Source: an uncultured Clostridia bacterium (GTDB taxonomy: Bacteria > Bacillota > Clostridia > Christensenellales > Borkfalkiaceae). Taken from it: a stretch of DNA of 33,465 bases. Positions 1 through 8,638 of the stretch are shown piece after piece; position 1 is the first letter of the stretch; each line of letters starts with the position of its first letter. The DNA lies in assembly GCA_944354035.1 (NCBI GenBank), contig CALVPS010000014.1, forward strand, positions 1 to 33,465. Direction: 5' to 3'. The translations under genes were made by a program, and so were the position numbers. A model generated the notes under the pieces. The model was not told where the DNA came from, ran no database searches, and saw nothing but the letters and a program-made list of their open reading frames with translations.

Positions 1-93
1 CCTGCTTTGCATGAAAAACGGTCAAAAGACAGCACAAAATCGAAACCTGTTTTGAAGGTGCGTAAAAGTCCCATTTTTGCCCGAAAAACAGCA

Positions 94-130
94 AAAAACC
101 TCGGAAAACGATGTGTTTTCCGAGGTTTTT
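94..130 (-). terminator. Bidirectional rho-independent terminator after tRNA-Leu
   Basis: A perfect 16-bp stem (94-109 with 115-130) encloses a 5-nt loop. The outer part of the stem is A5/T5, so the minus-strand transcript coming from the tRNA ends in a U-run, and a plus-strand transcript would too. It lies 30 nt beyond the tRNA 3' end and ends the long minus-strand gene run. Positions 1-93 show no gene or other element that I can support. Confidence 0.82.
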
Positions 131-160
131 GCCGTGGACAGCATTTTTATCCACGAAACA

Positions 161-243
161 TGGTGCGGACGAAGGGACTTGAACCCCCATGGTCTCCCAC
201 AGGAACCTGAAACCTGCGCGTCTGCCAATTTCGCCACGTCCGC
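161..243 (-). tRNA. tRNA-Leu (anticodon CAG)
   Basis: The reverse complement folds as a class II tRNA. The 7-bp acceptor stem is GCGGACG/CGTCCGC and the 3' CCA is encoded at 161-163. The D-arm contains TGGC...TTGGCAGACGC, the anticodon loop is TTCAGGT, there is a short extra arm, and the T-loop is TTCAAGT. The anticodon CAG reads CUG codons. There is a T-T mismatch at the loop-closing pair of the anticodon stem and two G-T wobbles in the T stem. It starts 44 nt after the stop of the S51 peptidase gene with no clear promoter between, so it may be processed from the operon transcript. Confidence 0.97.
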
Positions 244-287
244 ATTTTTCCCGAATTTTTACACGGCGGAAACACCGAGGCGGAGCT

Positions 288-983
288 TTACGCCGGATCC
301 GCTTTCCACTCCGTCTTTTGAACGGAGACGCCGTTGGTGCCGTCAAGAACCCATACCCTGCCGCTACCGAGCGTACACTTCGGATCGCCGTCGTGCATCA
401 CAAGCGCGGCACTGTTCTCTAAGCCCCAAGCGCAAAACCTATTATACAACACTGTTTGATCAAAGTCAAGCGTTCTTTCGTCATAATGCGGAGAAATTTT
501 TCCTTTTATCCATCCGAGACCGGGGAAAATATGATATTCCCCCTCCGCAACCGAGTCGGAGTACATCTGTTCGAACCAACAGATGGCGCCCGCCGAAAGT
601 CCGGCGATGAGGACATTGCGCTCAAACGCCTCGCGTACAAGCTGCAAAAGGCCGGAACGCCTCCATTCGTCGAGCATATACACCGTATTGCCGCCGCCCA
701 CATACAAAAAATCTGCCCTTTCAAACTTTGCGCGCATTTTTTCCGCGTCGACTTCGCGCCCTACGGTAAGCGCAACATCGGTCTTTAACCCGAATATCCC
801 CGTATACACCTTATGAAAGGTATTATAATATGGCATGCAGTCGTGGCTTGCCGTGGGAAGAAACAGCCCGCAGGCGCGCCGCTCCCCCGCCGCAGCCCGC
901 GCCTGCACGGCGATATATTCGTCGATGGACAGCGTATCGCGGCTTTTAAGTTCACCGCCGCCGATCAGCACCAGCCTGCTCAT
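288..983 (-). CDS. Peptidase S51 / dipeptidase E-like protein
   Basis: This is a 231-residue cytosolic protein of the S51 peptidase family (PepE/cyanophycinase group), which are serine peptidases with a class I glutamine-amidotransferase-like fold. Visible hallmarks are an N-terminal LVLIGGGE strand-turn, a YVGGGNT segment near residues 94-100, and the nucleophile elbow GLSAGA with Ser130. A later SPHYDE segment could supply the His. Length is normal for PepE-type enzymes (about 230). The substrate cannot be told; PepE cleaves Asp-X dipeptides, but many S51 members are uncharacterised. The ATG overlaps the last 4 bases of the upstream P-II-like gene and lacks a strong ribosome binding site, so translation is probably coupled. 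It is the last protein gene of the long minus-strand run. Confidence 0.87.
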   Translation of the reverse strand: MSRLVLIGGGELKSRDTLSIDEYIAVQARAAAGERRACGLFLPTASHDCMPYYNTFHKVYTGIFGLKTDVALTVGREVDAEKMRAKFERADFLYVGGGNTVYMLDEWRRSGLLQLVREAFERNVLIAGLSAGAICWFEQMYSDSVAEGEYHIFPGLGWIKGKISPHYDERTLDFDQTVLYNRFCAWGLENSAALVMHDGDPKCTLGSGRVWVLDGTNGVSVQKTEWKADPA

Positions 984-1846
984 TCCGTTTTTTGCGTCGT
1001 CTCCTTTGCCGCCTCGTTCTTGGTCTCGTCCTGCTCCGCCTCGTCTGCGGCGGAGATCCCCGCCGTGCGATCGACGGGAAGCGAAAAGATCATGCCGCCC
1101 GCCGGCGTCTTTAAGCCGACCTTTTCGGAAAGCGCCTGCATAATGGCAAGTTTTCCGTCGCGTTTGGTCAAAATAAGTAAAATTTCCTGCTCCTGCGTCA
1201 GCGATACGCCGATAAACTGCTCGGCCTTGGCGTTGTTCATGGTGCGGGCGTGCACAATAGTGCCGCCGGCGGCGCCCACCGTACGGGCAGCCTGCATGGC
1301 CTCTTCTGCAAATCCGGCCGCAACGGCCGCAACGATCAAATCGAATTTCCGCGTTTCGTTGGTCATGATCTTGTTTTTATCTACCCCCTTATTCGTCGCA
1401 GCGTTGGCGATCCCGTTAGCGGCGATCTCGGAGATCCCCGTCAGCGGAACGGTGAACGAAATGCCGCGTCCCACCAGATACAGCGCCATTTTGTTGCGGA
1501 TCTCCCGCAAAATGGCACACTCGTCGCTCTCCGGGATCAACGAGAATAAAACGGCTTTTTCCGTTTCGCCGATCCCCAAATAGTCCAAAATTTGCGAATG
1601 CGCCGTTCCCATACCCGCAAATGAAAAGGTGAGCGCCACAGAACAGTCGTCCAACACCTCTTTCAGGCGGCGGCCGTCCCGCTCGTTGACGATGCTGATC
1701 AGCAGCTTTATGCGGTTGGGAAGTTTGGACTGCGCGGGTTTTCCCGTCAATTTTTCGCCGACGGCCGTTCCCGCCGCCCGAAGCGCGGCAAGCAGTTCGT
1801 TTTCTTTGCGGGGCGGCTTTGCGCCGCCCGTCGACTTTTCGGCCAT
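980..1846 (-). CDS. Tandem P-II-like regulator, partner of the DUF1538 protein
   Basis: This 288-residue protein carries two P-II/GlnB-like halves in one chain, about residues 44-142 and 166-268. Each has the ferredoxin-like pattern of an N-terminal beta strand (KLLISIVNERD; DLIVAAVAAGF), a central glycine-rich turn and a C-terminal strand ending in an 'SLPVD'-like segment. The halves are flanked by a charged, probably disordered N-terminus and a Glu/Lys/Thr-rich tail. P-II-like proteins normally form trimers that bind nucleotides and control a transporter or enzyme. The gene abuts the DUF1538 membrane protein (ATG/stop overlap at 1846), so that protein is the likely target. The start is fixed by a GAGGTGA ribosome binding site. 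It is not classical GlnB: no uridylylated T-loop Tyr is evident. The ligand is unknown. Confidence 0.8.
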   Translation of the reverse strand: MAEKSTGGAKPPRKENELLAALRAAGTAVGEKLTGKPAQSKLPNRIKLLISIVNERDGRRLKEVLDDCSVALTFSFAGMGTAHSQILDYLGIGETEKAVLFSLIPESDECAILREIRNKMALYLVGRGISFTVPLTGISEIAANGIANAATNKGVDKNKIMTNETRKFDLIVAAVAAGFAEEAMQAARTVGAAGGTIVHARTMNNAKAEQFIGVSLTQEQEILLILTKRDGKLAIMQALSEKVGLKTPAGGMIFSLPVDRTAGISAADEAEQDETKNEAAKETTQKTE

Positions 1847-3390
1847 CAGTTCACCTCGTATTCCAGAATGCGATCCTCTACGTTGAGGAATCTGCGCTTG
1901 ATGCGCCCCGTCTTGTGCTTATAGACGATGCCGAGGATCTGGATGGTGATCAGCGGCGTAAGCGCAACAAACGAGACACAACCGAACGCCTGCGTCATGA
2001 TCGCCTCCGTCCCGGAGAGCACGCTGCAGGCGCCGATCGCCATGGGAAGCACAAACGACGACACCATTGCGCCGCTTGCCACGCCGCCCGAATCGAACGC
2101 GATGCCCGTAAAAAGCGGCGGCGTAAAAAAGGTAAGCACCAACGCAATGACATACCCCGGGACCAAGATCCACATAATGTTGATCCCGGTGAGAATGCGC
2201 ATCATGGCAAGGCCGATAGAGATGCACACGCCGATGCACATGCCGCGCATCATGGCAGACGAAGAAATTGCCCCGGCCGACATACGCTCGACCTGCTTGT
2301 TTAAAACGTGCACCGCGGGCTCTGCCGCAACGACAAAGTACCCCACGAGCATACCGACCGGAATAAGCAGCGCGCCGTTCCACAATTCCGCAAGCCCCTG
2401 GCCGATCTTGCGGCCGACGGGCATGAACCCGACGTTTGCACCCGTCAAAAATACGGTAAGACCGACAAATGTGTACACAAACCCGACAAGGATGCGCACC
2501 AGCTGACGCTTATGAAAGACGCGCGAGATGAGCTGGAACAGCAAAAAGAACACGAGAATTGGCGCCAGAGCGATAGCGACCTCCAGGGCGTAATCACCAA
2601 ACCCGTGCAGATATTCGAAAAAGGCGCCGCGCGTGGTGTCGACGGAGGGAAGCGCCTCCAGCTCGTACTCCACGTTGTTGATCTTAAAAATGATCCCCAA
2701 CGTGAGAACGGCGATGATCGGCCCGACGCTGGAGAGCGCCACAAGGCCGAAAGAATCGTTCTTGCTGCCCTTCCCTACGCGGATAGAGGCGACACCGACG
2801 CCGAGCGACATGATAAACGGAACGGTCATGGGCCCTGTTGTTACGCCGCCCGAATCGAACGAGACCGCCCAGAATGCGGACGAACCGAACACGCCCAGCA
2901 CAGTCGCCAACACGAACGCGATCACATAAAAGGCGATCAGTAAAAAGTGCAGCGGGATGCGGAACACAATGCGAAGCATACCGATCATTAAAAAGATGCC
3001 CACGCCGACCGCCACCGTTAAAATGAGCAGATAATTCCCCAGCGGCGTCTTTTCGGCAATTGCAGGGACCTGTTCCGCCAGGATCTGCAGGTCGGGCTCG
3101 GCAATGGTAACCACGATGCCGATCACAAGCGACAGCAGCGCGATCAGCCATATCTTACGCGAACGGGTCATTTCGGAGCCTATCTTTTCGCCGATGACGA
3201 GCATCGACATGTCCGCACCCAGCATAAAGCAGCCGAGGCCGACGATCAGCAGTACGACGCCCACCAAAAACAATACAAACAGCCCGGACTCCAGCGGCAC
3301 GAACGCCACGCTTAAAATTAAAATGATGAGCGCGATCGGCAAAACGGACGTAAGCGATTCGACGATCTTATCTTTTAAGGCTTTTGTCAT
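1846..3390 (-). CDS. DUF1538 integral membrane protein with two fused repeats
   Basis: This is a 514-residue polytopic membrane protein with roughly a dozen hydrophobic segments. It is an internal duplication: the motif FDSGG, followed by V, a short spacer and G-x-M, occurs near residues 178 and 433, and an 'AEP' element preceding a hydrophilic helix occurs in both halves (about 97 and 349). This matches two DUF1538 domains. From memory, DUF1538 pairs made as separate subunits have been described as two-component cation/proton antiporters in halophiles; applying that to this fused version is inference. The paired P-II-like gene directly downstream suggests a nucleotide-controlled transporter. 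The ribosome binding site GGGGGAAG lies just before the ATG. The gap to rpiB upstream is 36 nt. Confidence 0.85.
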   Translation of the reverse strand: MTKALKDKIVESLTSVLPIALIILILSVAFVPLESGLFVLFLVGVVLLIVGLGCFMLGADMSMLVIGEKIGSEMTRSRKIWLIALLSLVIGIVVTIAEPDLQILAEQVPAIAEKTPLGNYLLILTVAVGVGIFLMIGMLRIVFRIPLHFLLIAFYVIAFVLATVLGVFGSSAFWAVSFDSGGVTTGPMTVPFIMSLGVGVASIRVGKGSKNDSFGLVALSSVGPIIAVLTLGIIFKINNVEYELEALPSVDTTRGAFFEYLHGFGDYALEVAIALAPILVFFLLFQLISRVFHKRQLVRILVGFVYTFVGLTVFLTGANVGFMPVGRKIGQGLAELWNGALLIPVGMLVGYFVVAAEPAVHVLNKQVERMSAGAISSSAMMRGMCIGVCISIGLAMMRILTGINIMWILVPGYVIALVLTFFTPPLFTGIAFDSGGVASGAMVSSFVLPMAIGACSVLSGTEAIMTQAFGCVSFVALTPLITIQILGIVYKHKTGRIKRRFLNVEDRILEYEVN

Positions 3391-3426
3391 ATACTTCCCC
3401 CCGCCCGGCGGTCAAACCCGAAGGGC

Positions 3427-3879
3427 TCACTTTGCATACTTTTGCTCGATGGCGGAGATCTTTTCGATGCGGCGGATGTGCTTTTGCTCTTCGGAAAACG
3501 GCGTCTCCAAAAACACCTTTACGATCTCAAGCGCCAGGTTTGTCCCCAGCATGCCGCCGCCCAGCGCCAATACGTTAGCATTGTTGTGCAAACGGGTCAT
3601 TTTTGCGGAGAGCGGCTCGGAGCAGAGCGCGCAGCGGATGCCCGGCACCTTATTGGCCGCAATACTGATGCCGATGCCCGTGGTGCAGACGAATACGCCG
3701 CGGTCGCACGCGCCGGACGCCACGGCCTCGGCCGCCGCCAGCGCAAAGTCGGGATAGTCGCACGAAGAAAAACTATTTGTACCGAAATCCTCCGTCTCGT
3801 ACCCGTTCTGTGCAAGATACTTTGCGATCTCGTTTTTCAGCGCAAGGCCGCCGTGATCGCATGCAAGTGCAAGTTTCAT
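3427..3879 (-). CDS. rpiB: Ribose-5-phosphate isomerase B (RpiB/LacAB family)
   Basis: This 150-residue enzyme interconverts ribose 5-phosphate and ribulose 5-phosphate in the pentose phosphate pathway. Family marks are ACDHGG (Asp8, His9) at the N-terminus, the catalytic Cys65 in VCTTGIGISIAANK, and HNNANVLALGG with His98 and Asn99. Length is typical (about 150). The reading frame is open further upstream, but the ATG at 3879 gives the canonical MKLALACDHGG start and has a GGGGG ribosome binding site about 9 nt before it. Some family members (LacA/LacB, AlsB) act on other phosphosugars, so substrate is not certain. It is co-transcribed with the phosphatase gene 19 nt upstream. Confidence 0.93.
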   Translation of the reverse strand: MKLALACDHGGLALKNEIAKYLAQNGYETEDFGTNSFSSCDYPDFALAAAEAVASGACDRGVFVCTTGIGISIAANKVPGIRCALCSEPLSAKMTRLHNNANVLALGGGMLGTNLALEIVKVFLETPFSEEQKHIRRIEKISAIEQKYAK

Positions 3880-3898
3880 AATGTATATCCCCCTTTTT

Positions 3899-4342
3899 TT
3901 ATTCACCGATGTGCAGCGCGGCGATGATCTGCGGAATGCATTCACGGATCACGCGCAGCGTAATGCGGTAGGCGTCGATCCCCTGTCCGAACGGATCGGG
4001 GATCTCCCTGCCGGCAAGTTCGTACATGCTGGTCGCATTGGGAAATTTGTGAAGGAGCCGATGCTGCGACTGCGTCATGCATATCACGACATCCGCCTCC
4101 CGCAGCATCTTTGCGCTGATGCGACGGGAACGGAAGGCCTGCGGACACTCGATGCCCGCCTCTCCCAAAGCCGTTACACTGTGATCGGTCATAGGACATC
4201 CCTCTTCGGCGCGCAGCCCCGCCGACGCGACGGTATACCACTTGATCTTGCGCTTTTTCAGTTCGGCGCGCAGCGCCGCCTCCGCCATGGGCGAACGACA
4301 CGTATTCCCCGTACACACAAACAATATTTTTTTATGCTTCAT
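3899..4342 (-). CDS. Low-molecular-weight protein tyrosine/arginine phosphatase
   Basis: This 147-residue cytosolic phosphatase has the P-loop CTGNTCRS (Cys10 nucleophile, Arg16) and the general-acid Asp in IPDPFG (Asp116). It belongs to the family of Wzb/PtpA/YwlE. In Bacillota the YwlE branch dephosphorylates arginine and sits in a ywlC-ywlE-rpiB-like cluster. Here the neighbours are exactly sua5/tsaC upstream and rpiB downstream, which favours a YwlE-like role, and position 11 of the loop is Thr as in YwlE-type enzymes. The ATG at 4342 is chosen over a GTG at 4351 because the AAGGGGG ribosome binding site would abut the GTG but is 8 nt from the ATG. Confidence 0.92.
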   Translation of the reverse strand: MKHKKILFVCTGNTCRSPMAEAALRAELKKRKIKWYTVASAGLRAEEGCPMTDHSVTALGEAGIECPQAFRSRRISAKMLREADVVICMTQSQHRLLHKFPNATSMYELAGREIPDPFGQGIDAYRITLRVIRECIPQIIAALHIGE

Positions 4343-4364
4343 GGCATACACCCCCTTGTACTTC

Positions 4365-5360
4365 TTACGTTTCCCTTCCGAAGGCGCGCATGAACCGATT
4401 GCGCACTCCGTCCATCACGCCGCCCGTCAAATGCGGCTCCACGGCGATCAGCAGCGTCGCCCGCCGTTCGCCCTCACGCAGCAGCGCGTACAATTTGGCC
4501 GCCATCTCCTCGGGCGAGTCACCCAGATCCAGCACGCGCAGCCCGGCAAAGCGCTGCGCCGCGGCATGGTCGCACAACAGATAGGGCGTGCCGCCGCGCC
4601 CCTCCTCGCTACCGTAACAACGGCGCGCGGCATCCTCTTCCCCCCGCGCAAAAAAGGCGGTGCGGCAGGAAGGCGCATAGTGCTTATAAGCCATTCCCGG
4701 ACTTTTCGGCTTTTCGCCGCGCACGGCGCGGTACACGCCGCAATCGCCCACGGCCGCGGCGATCATTTCGCGCGTCACCAACCCCGCCCGCAAGATCTGC
4801 GGCACACTGCCCGTACAGTCGAGCACCGTGCTCTCGATCCCCCCGCGCGAGGCTCCGCCATCGAGGATGAGCGGGATCTCGCCGGAAAAATCGTCTGCAA
4901 CGTGCTGCGCCGTTACGGGCGAGACGTGTTTGGAACGGTTGGCGCTGGGCGCGGCGATCGGGCGATCCACCGCGCGCAAAAACGCCTGCGCCACGGGCGA
5001 CGACGGCACACGCAGGGAGAGCGTGTCCAGCCCGCACGAGACGTACGGACTGACCCTGCCCTTGGAGGGATACACCATGGTGAGCGGTCCCGGCAAAAAG
5101 CGTTCGCGCAGGATCTGCGTATAGGCGGGCGTCTCCACCAGCTGCGAGATGTCGTAGTCGGGATGGACGTGCACGATCAGCGGATTGTCGGCGGGGCGGC
5201 CCTTTAACGCGAACACCTTTTTTACCGCCTCGTCGTTGGCGGCGTCCGCGCCCAGCCCGTACACCGTTTCGGTGTGGAAGGCGACCACCTCGCCCGCCGC
5301 GATCAGCTCCCCTGCATAGCGAAGCGCCCGTTCGTCTGCGGGCATGATCTGCGTCTTCAT
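4365..5360 (-). CDS. Threonylcarbamoyl-AMP synthase (Sua5/YwlC type)
   Basis: This 331-residue enzyme makes threonylcarbamoyl-adenylate from threonine, bicarbonate and ATP, the first step of the t6A37 tRNA modification. The N-terminal YrdC domain (about 10-205) shows FHTETVYGLGADA, the KxR motif at Lys53/Arg55 in ALKGRPADNPLIVHV, LPGPLTMV and APSANRS. A C-terminal Sua5 domain (about 225-331) makes it the long Sua5/YwlC type rather than short TsaC. The start at 5360 gives the usual N-terminus; the in-frame extension further upstream reads through the end of dnaB and is not credible. It starts 4 nt after the dnaB stop codon. The sua5-phosphatase-rpiB order is conserved in Bacillota. Confidence 0.93.
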   Translation of the reverse strand: MKTQIMPADERALRYAGELIAAGEVVAFHTETVYGLGADAANDEAVKKVFALKGRPADNPLIVHVHPDYDISQLVETPAYTQILRERFLPGPLTMVYPSKGRVSPYVSCGLDTLSLRVPSSPVAQAFLRAVDRPIAAPSANRSKHVSPVTAQHVADDFSGEIPLILDGGASRGGIESTVLDCTGSVPQILRAGLVTREMIAAAVGDCGVYRAVRGEKPKSPGMAYKHYAPSCRTAFFARGEEDAARRCYGSEEGRGGTPYLLCDHAAAQRFAGLRVLDLGDSPEEMAAKLYALLREGERRATLLIAVEPHLTGGVMDGVRNRFMRAFGRET

Positions 5361-5364
5361 GGCA

Positions 5365-6825
5365 TTACCCCGGGATCCCCGTATCGTCGTCCGGGTCGGG
5401 GAACACATATTCCTCCTCCGGCTGCCAGTCTTCGGGCGGGGGCGTGTAGCCGCCCGGCTCCTCTTCGGAGAGATTTTGATCGTCCACGTCGACAAATTTT
5501 GTGCTTTCTCCCAAAAAACGAAGCTGGATCCTGCCCAATGCGCCGTTGCGGTGTTTGGCGAGGATGAGTTCCGCCGCCCCCTTTACGATGGTCTTTTTGG
5601 CGCGTTCTTCGGGCGTGGCGGTCACGTCGGGACGGTTGATGAACATAACGATGTCGGCGTCCTGCTCGATCGCGCCCGATTCGCGCAGGTCGGAGAGTTG
5701 CGGCTCCTTGGTCTGGATGCGGCGCAGCTGCGACAGGGCGATCACCGGCACATCCAGCTCCTTTGCCATGATCTTGAGGTCACGCGTGATCGAGGCGATC
5801 TCCTGCTGACGGTTCTCGAAGGAGCCGCCTCCCTTTTTATCGGTCACGGCGCCCCCCATCAGCTGGATATAGTCGATCATGATAAGATCGAGCCCGCCCT
5901 CCGCCGCAGAGAGCCTGCGGCACTTGGAGAGGATCTCCTGCGGGGTGACGCGCGAAGAATCGTCGATATAAATTTTACTCTTCTGCAATTTATCGCTGGC
6001 CAGCATAAGGTTTTTCCACTCCTTTTGCACCAGCTTGCCGGAGAGCGCCTTTTCCATACTCACGCCGGCGTGCGCGCACAGGAGACGCTGCACGATCTGG
6101 ATGCGCGGCATTTCCAGCGAAAACACGGCGGCCGTTTTGCCCTTGTTCAGACAGACGTTTTCGACAATGTTCATGGCGAGCGACGTCTTCCCCATGCCGG
6201 GGCGCGCCGCAATGACGATGAGGTCGGAGCGCTGCAGGCCGTTGGTGATGCGGTCGAGGTGCTTGAACCCCGTTTCAAGGCCGCGGTAGGCATTGGGATC
6301 GGATTGGATCTCCTCGAACTTACCCAACACCTGGCGGATCACCGTGCCGTCGCCCAGCCCCGAAAGCTGGCTGCCGTCTTCCTGCTTGGAGATGTCGTAC
6401 ACCTGCTTTTCGGCATAGGCGATGGCCTCGGCGGCGTCCGCTCCCTCCGTACTGACTTCGATGATGCCCTTGGCTGCGCGGATGAGCGCGCGGCGCAGGG
6501 CGTCACGGCGAATGATCTCAAAATATTGGCGGTAATTGGCGGCGGACGGCGCGATCTCGGCAAGCTCGGTAATACGCTGCAGACCGCCCGCGCGCTCGAG
6601 CGTGCCCTCGCGTTCAAGCATATCGGTCAGCGTCACCACGTCGACGGGTTTTCTGCCGCCGTACACCTTGCGCATGGCGTTTAAGATGAGCCGATGCGAT
6701 TCCTGGTAAAAATCGTCCTCGCGCAGCGTCTCCAGCAATTCGGACTGGATATCGCCGTCGATGAGGATGCAGCCCAAAAGCGCTGCCTCCGCCTCTAAAT
6801 TGTGCGGCATCTGATTGTTTGGCAT
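5365..6825 (-). CDS. dnaB: Replicative DNA helicase DnaB
   Basis: This 486-residue hexameric 5'-3' helicase unwinds DNA at the replication fork. It has the N-terminal DnaB domain (about 5-110, beginning PHNLEAEAALLG) and the RecA-like C-terminal domain, with Walker A ARPGMGKTS (207-215), SLEM just after it, Walker B LIMIDYIQLM (about 315), and LSQLRR and LRESGAIEQDAD near the end. The C-terminal tail (last ~35 residues) is acidic and Pro-rich. The start is set by a GAGGAAG ribosome binding site; a second ATG six codons in is also possible. It is unusual that rplI does not precede it; here pepF does, 17 nt upstream. Confidence 0.97.
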   Translation of the reverse strand: MPNNQMPHNLEAEAALLGCILIDGDIQSELLETLREDDFYQESHRLILNAMRKVYGGRKPVDVVTLTDMLEREGTLERAGGLQRITELAEIAPSAANYRQYFEIIRRDALRRALIRAAKGIIEVSTEGADAAEAIAYAEKQVYDISKQEDGSQLSGLGDGTVIRQVLGKFEEIQSDPNAYRGLETGFKHLDRITNGLQRSDLIVIAARPGMGKTSLAMNIVENVCLNKGKTAAVFSLEMPRIQIVQRLLCAHAGVSMEKALSGKLVQKEWKNLMLASDKLQKSKIYIDDSSRVTPQEILSKCRRLSAAEGGLDLIMIDYIQLMGGAVTDKKGGGSFENRQQEIASITRDLKIMAKELDVPVIALSQLRRIQTKEPQLSDLRESGAIEQDADIVMFINRPDVTATPEERAKKTIVKGAAELILAKHRNGALGRIQLRFLGESTKFVDVDDQNLSEEEPGGYTPPPEDWQPEEEYVFPDPDDDTGIPG

Positions 6826-6841
6826 AGGTCTTCCTCAAATA

Positions 6842-8611
6842 TTATGCAAGCGAGCGGAATTCGTCGAGCGCATCCTCAAAGGCGCGCATGGCTGCGCGGA
6901 AGGTCTCCTTTCGGGTGAGGTCGGCACCCGCGCCCTTTAACAGCGTAACGGGATCGGCCGAACAGCCGCCCTGCAAAAAGGTGAAGTAGCGACGGACGGC
7001 AGGCTCCCATTCCGACAAAATTTTATCGGCGATGGCGATGGCCGCCGTAATGCCCGTAGCGTACTTATACACATAGAAAGACCGGTAAAAATGCGGGATG
7101 CGCGCCCATTCGATGGCGATCTGCCTGTCGTGTGTGACCGCGGGACCGTAGTACTGCTTGTTCAGATCGTAATAGAGCGCCGAAAGGTTATCTTTGTTGA
7201 GCGGCTCGCCGCGCTCGGCCATGGCGTGCGCCTCCTGTTCGAAACAGGCAAACTGCGTCTGGCGGAACAGCGTGGTGCGGATCATCTCCATAAAGTAGTT
7301 CAGCAAATATTTGCGCAGATTTTTATCGGTCGAGGTCTTTAACAAATAGCGCAGCAGCAGCACTTCGTTTACGGTGCTGGCAACTTCGGCAACAAAAATT
7401 TTATAATCGGACTTGGCGTACGGCTGCGTGCCGTTGGAAAAGTACGAGTGGATGGCGTGTCCCATTTCGTGCGCGATGGTGAACACGTCGTGCGTGGTCG
7501 GCTGATAGTTGAGCAGTACAAAGGGATGCATGCCGTACACGCCGATGGAGTAGGCGCCGCTCGCCTTCCCCTCCGTTTCGCACACGTCGATCCAGCGCTC
7601 GTCTCGTCCCCGCTTCAGCAGCTGCGCGTACGTGTCGCCCAGGGGCGCCAGCCCCTTTAACACCAGCGCATACGCCTCCTCGTACGAAAGGCGCAGTTCG
7701 GCGTCCTCCACAAGCGGGACGTAGATGTCGTACATGTGCATTTTATCGTAGCCGAGCACCGCTTTGCGCACCTGCATGTAACGGTGCATGACGGGCGCGC
7801 CCTCTTTTACGGCCTCGATGAGGTTGTCGTACACGTCACGCGTGACGTCCTCTTCGGCCAGCGCCATCTCCAGACAGCTGCCGTATCCGCGCACGTTCTT
7901 GTAAAAGATATCCTTTTTGACGTTTCCGTAATAAGTCGTCGCCAGCGTATTGACGATCTTTTCGTAGGCGGCGTAATACTTTTTAAAGACGTTTGCACGC
8001 GCGGCGCGGTCCTTTCCGCTCATGACGACGGAATACAGCCCGTGCGAGAGTTTTACGCGCCTGCCCTCGTGACGGATATACGGCAGATCGAGTTCGGCGT
8101 CGTCCAGCATGTTGAAGACGTCGGACGAGACGCTCAACGGCTCGGCCGTCTGTGCCAGAATATATTCTTCCTTTTCGGAGAGGACGTGCTTTTTGCGCGC
8201 GATCATGCGGGAGAGCGCGTAATCGTGATCTTTCAGCAGCGGATCGGCGGCAAGAGCGGCGAGCGCGTCCTCGGGCAGGGAGATCATCTCTGGCTCGGCA
8301 AACGAGACCGCCGCGGTATATTTTGTGAACAGCCCCATCACCTTGGCGAGATAGGCGCTGTATTTGGTGACGCGGATATCCTCGTCGTTGCGGCAGTGCG
8401 CATACAAATAAACGCGCATCAGCTGCTGCTCGTACGCCTCGGCGGCGGCAAAAAAGGCCGCAACGCTCTCTGCCGAGGAGAGCGTGCCGCGGTAGACGGA
8501 AAAATCGGGAAGGGTTTCCAATGCGGCAAACGCCGCCTCCCACGCCACGTCGTCCTCAAAAATATCCTCCGCCTTCCAGCGGTACTTTGTTTCTACTTGT
8601 CTGCGTTCCAT
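6842..8611 (-). CDS. pepF: Oligoendopeptidase F (M3 family metallopeptidase)
   Basis: This 589-residue zinc peptidase cleaves short cytosolic peptides. The M3 zinc site HEMGH is at 381-385, and the third ligand Glu is about 24 residues later in FVAEVASTVNE. The N-terminal helical M3_N region (about 110-180) and a C-terminal helical cap with YYGPAVTHD and YKYATGITAA agree with PepF/PepB enzymes (about 600 residues). No signal peptide is present. The ATG follows an AAAGGAG ribosome binding site. It is in the long minus-strand run, between dnaB and the PFL-family gene. Confidence 0.95.
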   Translation of the reverse strand: MERRQVETKYRWKAEDIFEDDVAWEAAFAALETLPDFSVYRGTLSSAESVAAFFAAAEAYEQQLMRVYLYAHCRNDEDIRVTKYSAYLAKVMGLFTKYTAAVSFAEPEMISLPEDALAALAADPLLKDHDYALSRMIARKKHVLSEKEEYILAQTAEPLSVSSDVFNMLDDAELDLPYIRHEGRRVKLSHGLYSVVMSGKDRAARANVFKKYYAAYEKIVNTLATTYYGNVKKDIFYKNVRGYGSCLEMALAEEDVTRDVYDNLIEAVKEGAPVMHRYMQVRKAVLGYDKMHMYDIYVPLVEDAELRLSYEEAYALVLKGLAPLGDTYAQLLKRGRDERWIDVCETEGKASGAYSIGVYGMHPFVLLNYQPTTHDVFTIAHEMGHAIHSYFSNGTQPYAKSDYKIFVAEVASTVNEVLLLRYLLKTSTDKNLRKYLLNYFMEMIRTTLFRQTQFACFEQEAHAMAERGEPLNKDNLSALYYDLNKQYYGPAVTHDRQIAIEWARIPHFYRSFYVYKYATGITAAIAIADKILSEWEPAVRRYFTFLQGGCSADPVTLLKGAGADLTRKETFRAAMRAFEDALDEFRSLA

Positions 8612-8638
8612 ATATCGGACTCCTTTTACCGTTCTTCT

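Noticed and set aside
3880..3945. An upstream start for rpiB
   Set aside because: The extension overlaps the preceding phosphatase gene, while the internal ATG has a ribosome binding site and the conserved N-terminus.
5361..5495. An N-terminal extension of the threonylcarbamoyl-AMP synthase
   Set aside because: The extra 45 codons are antiphase to the end of dnaB, are Arg/Thr/Ser-rich, and the family N-terminus begins at 5360.
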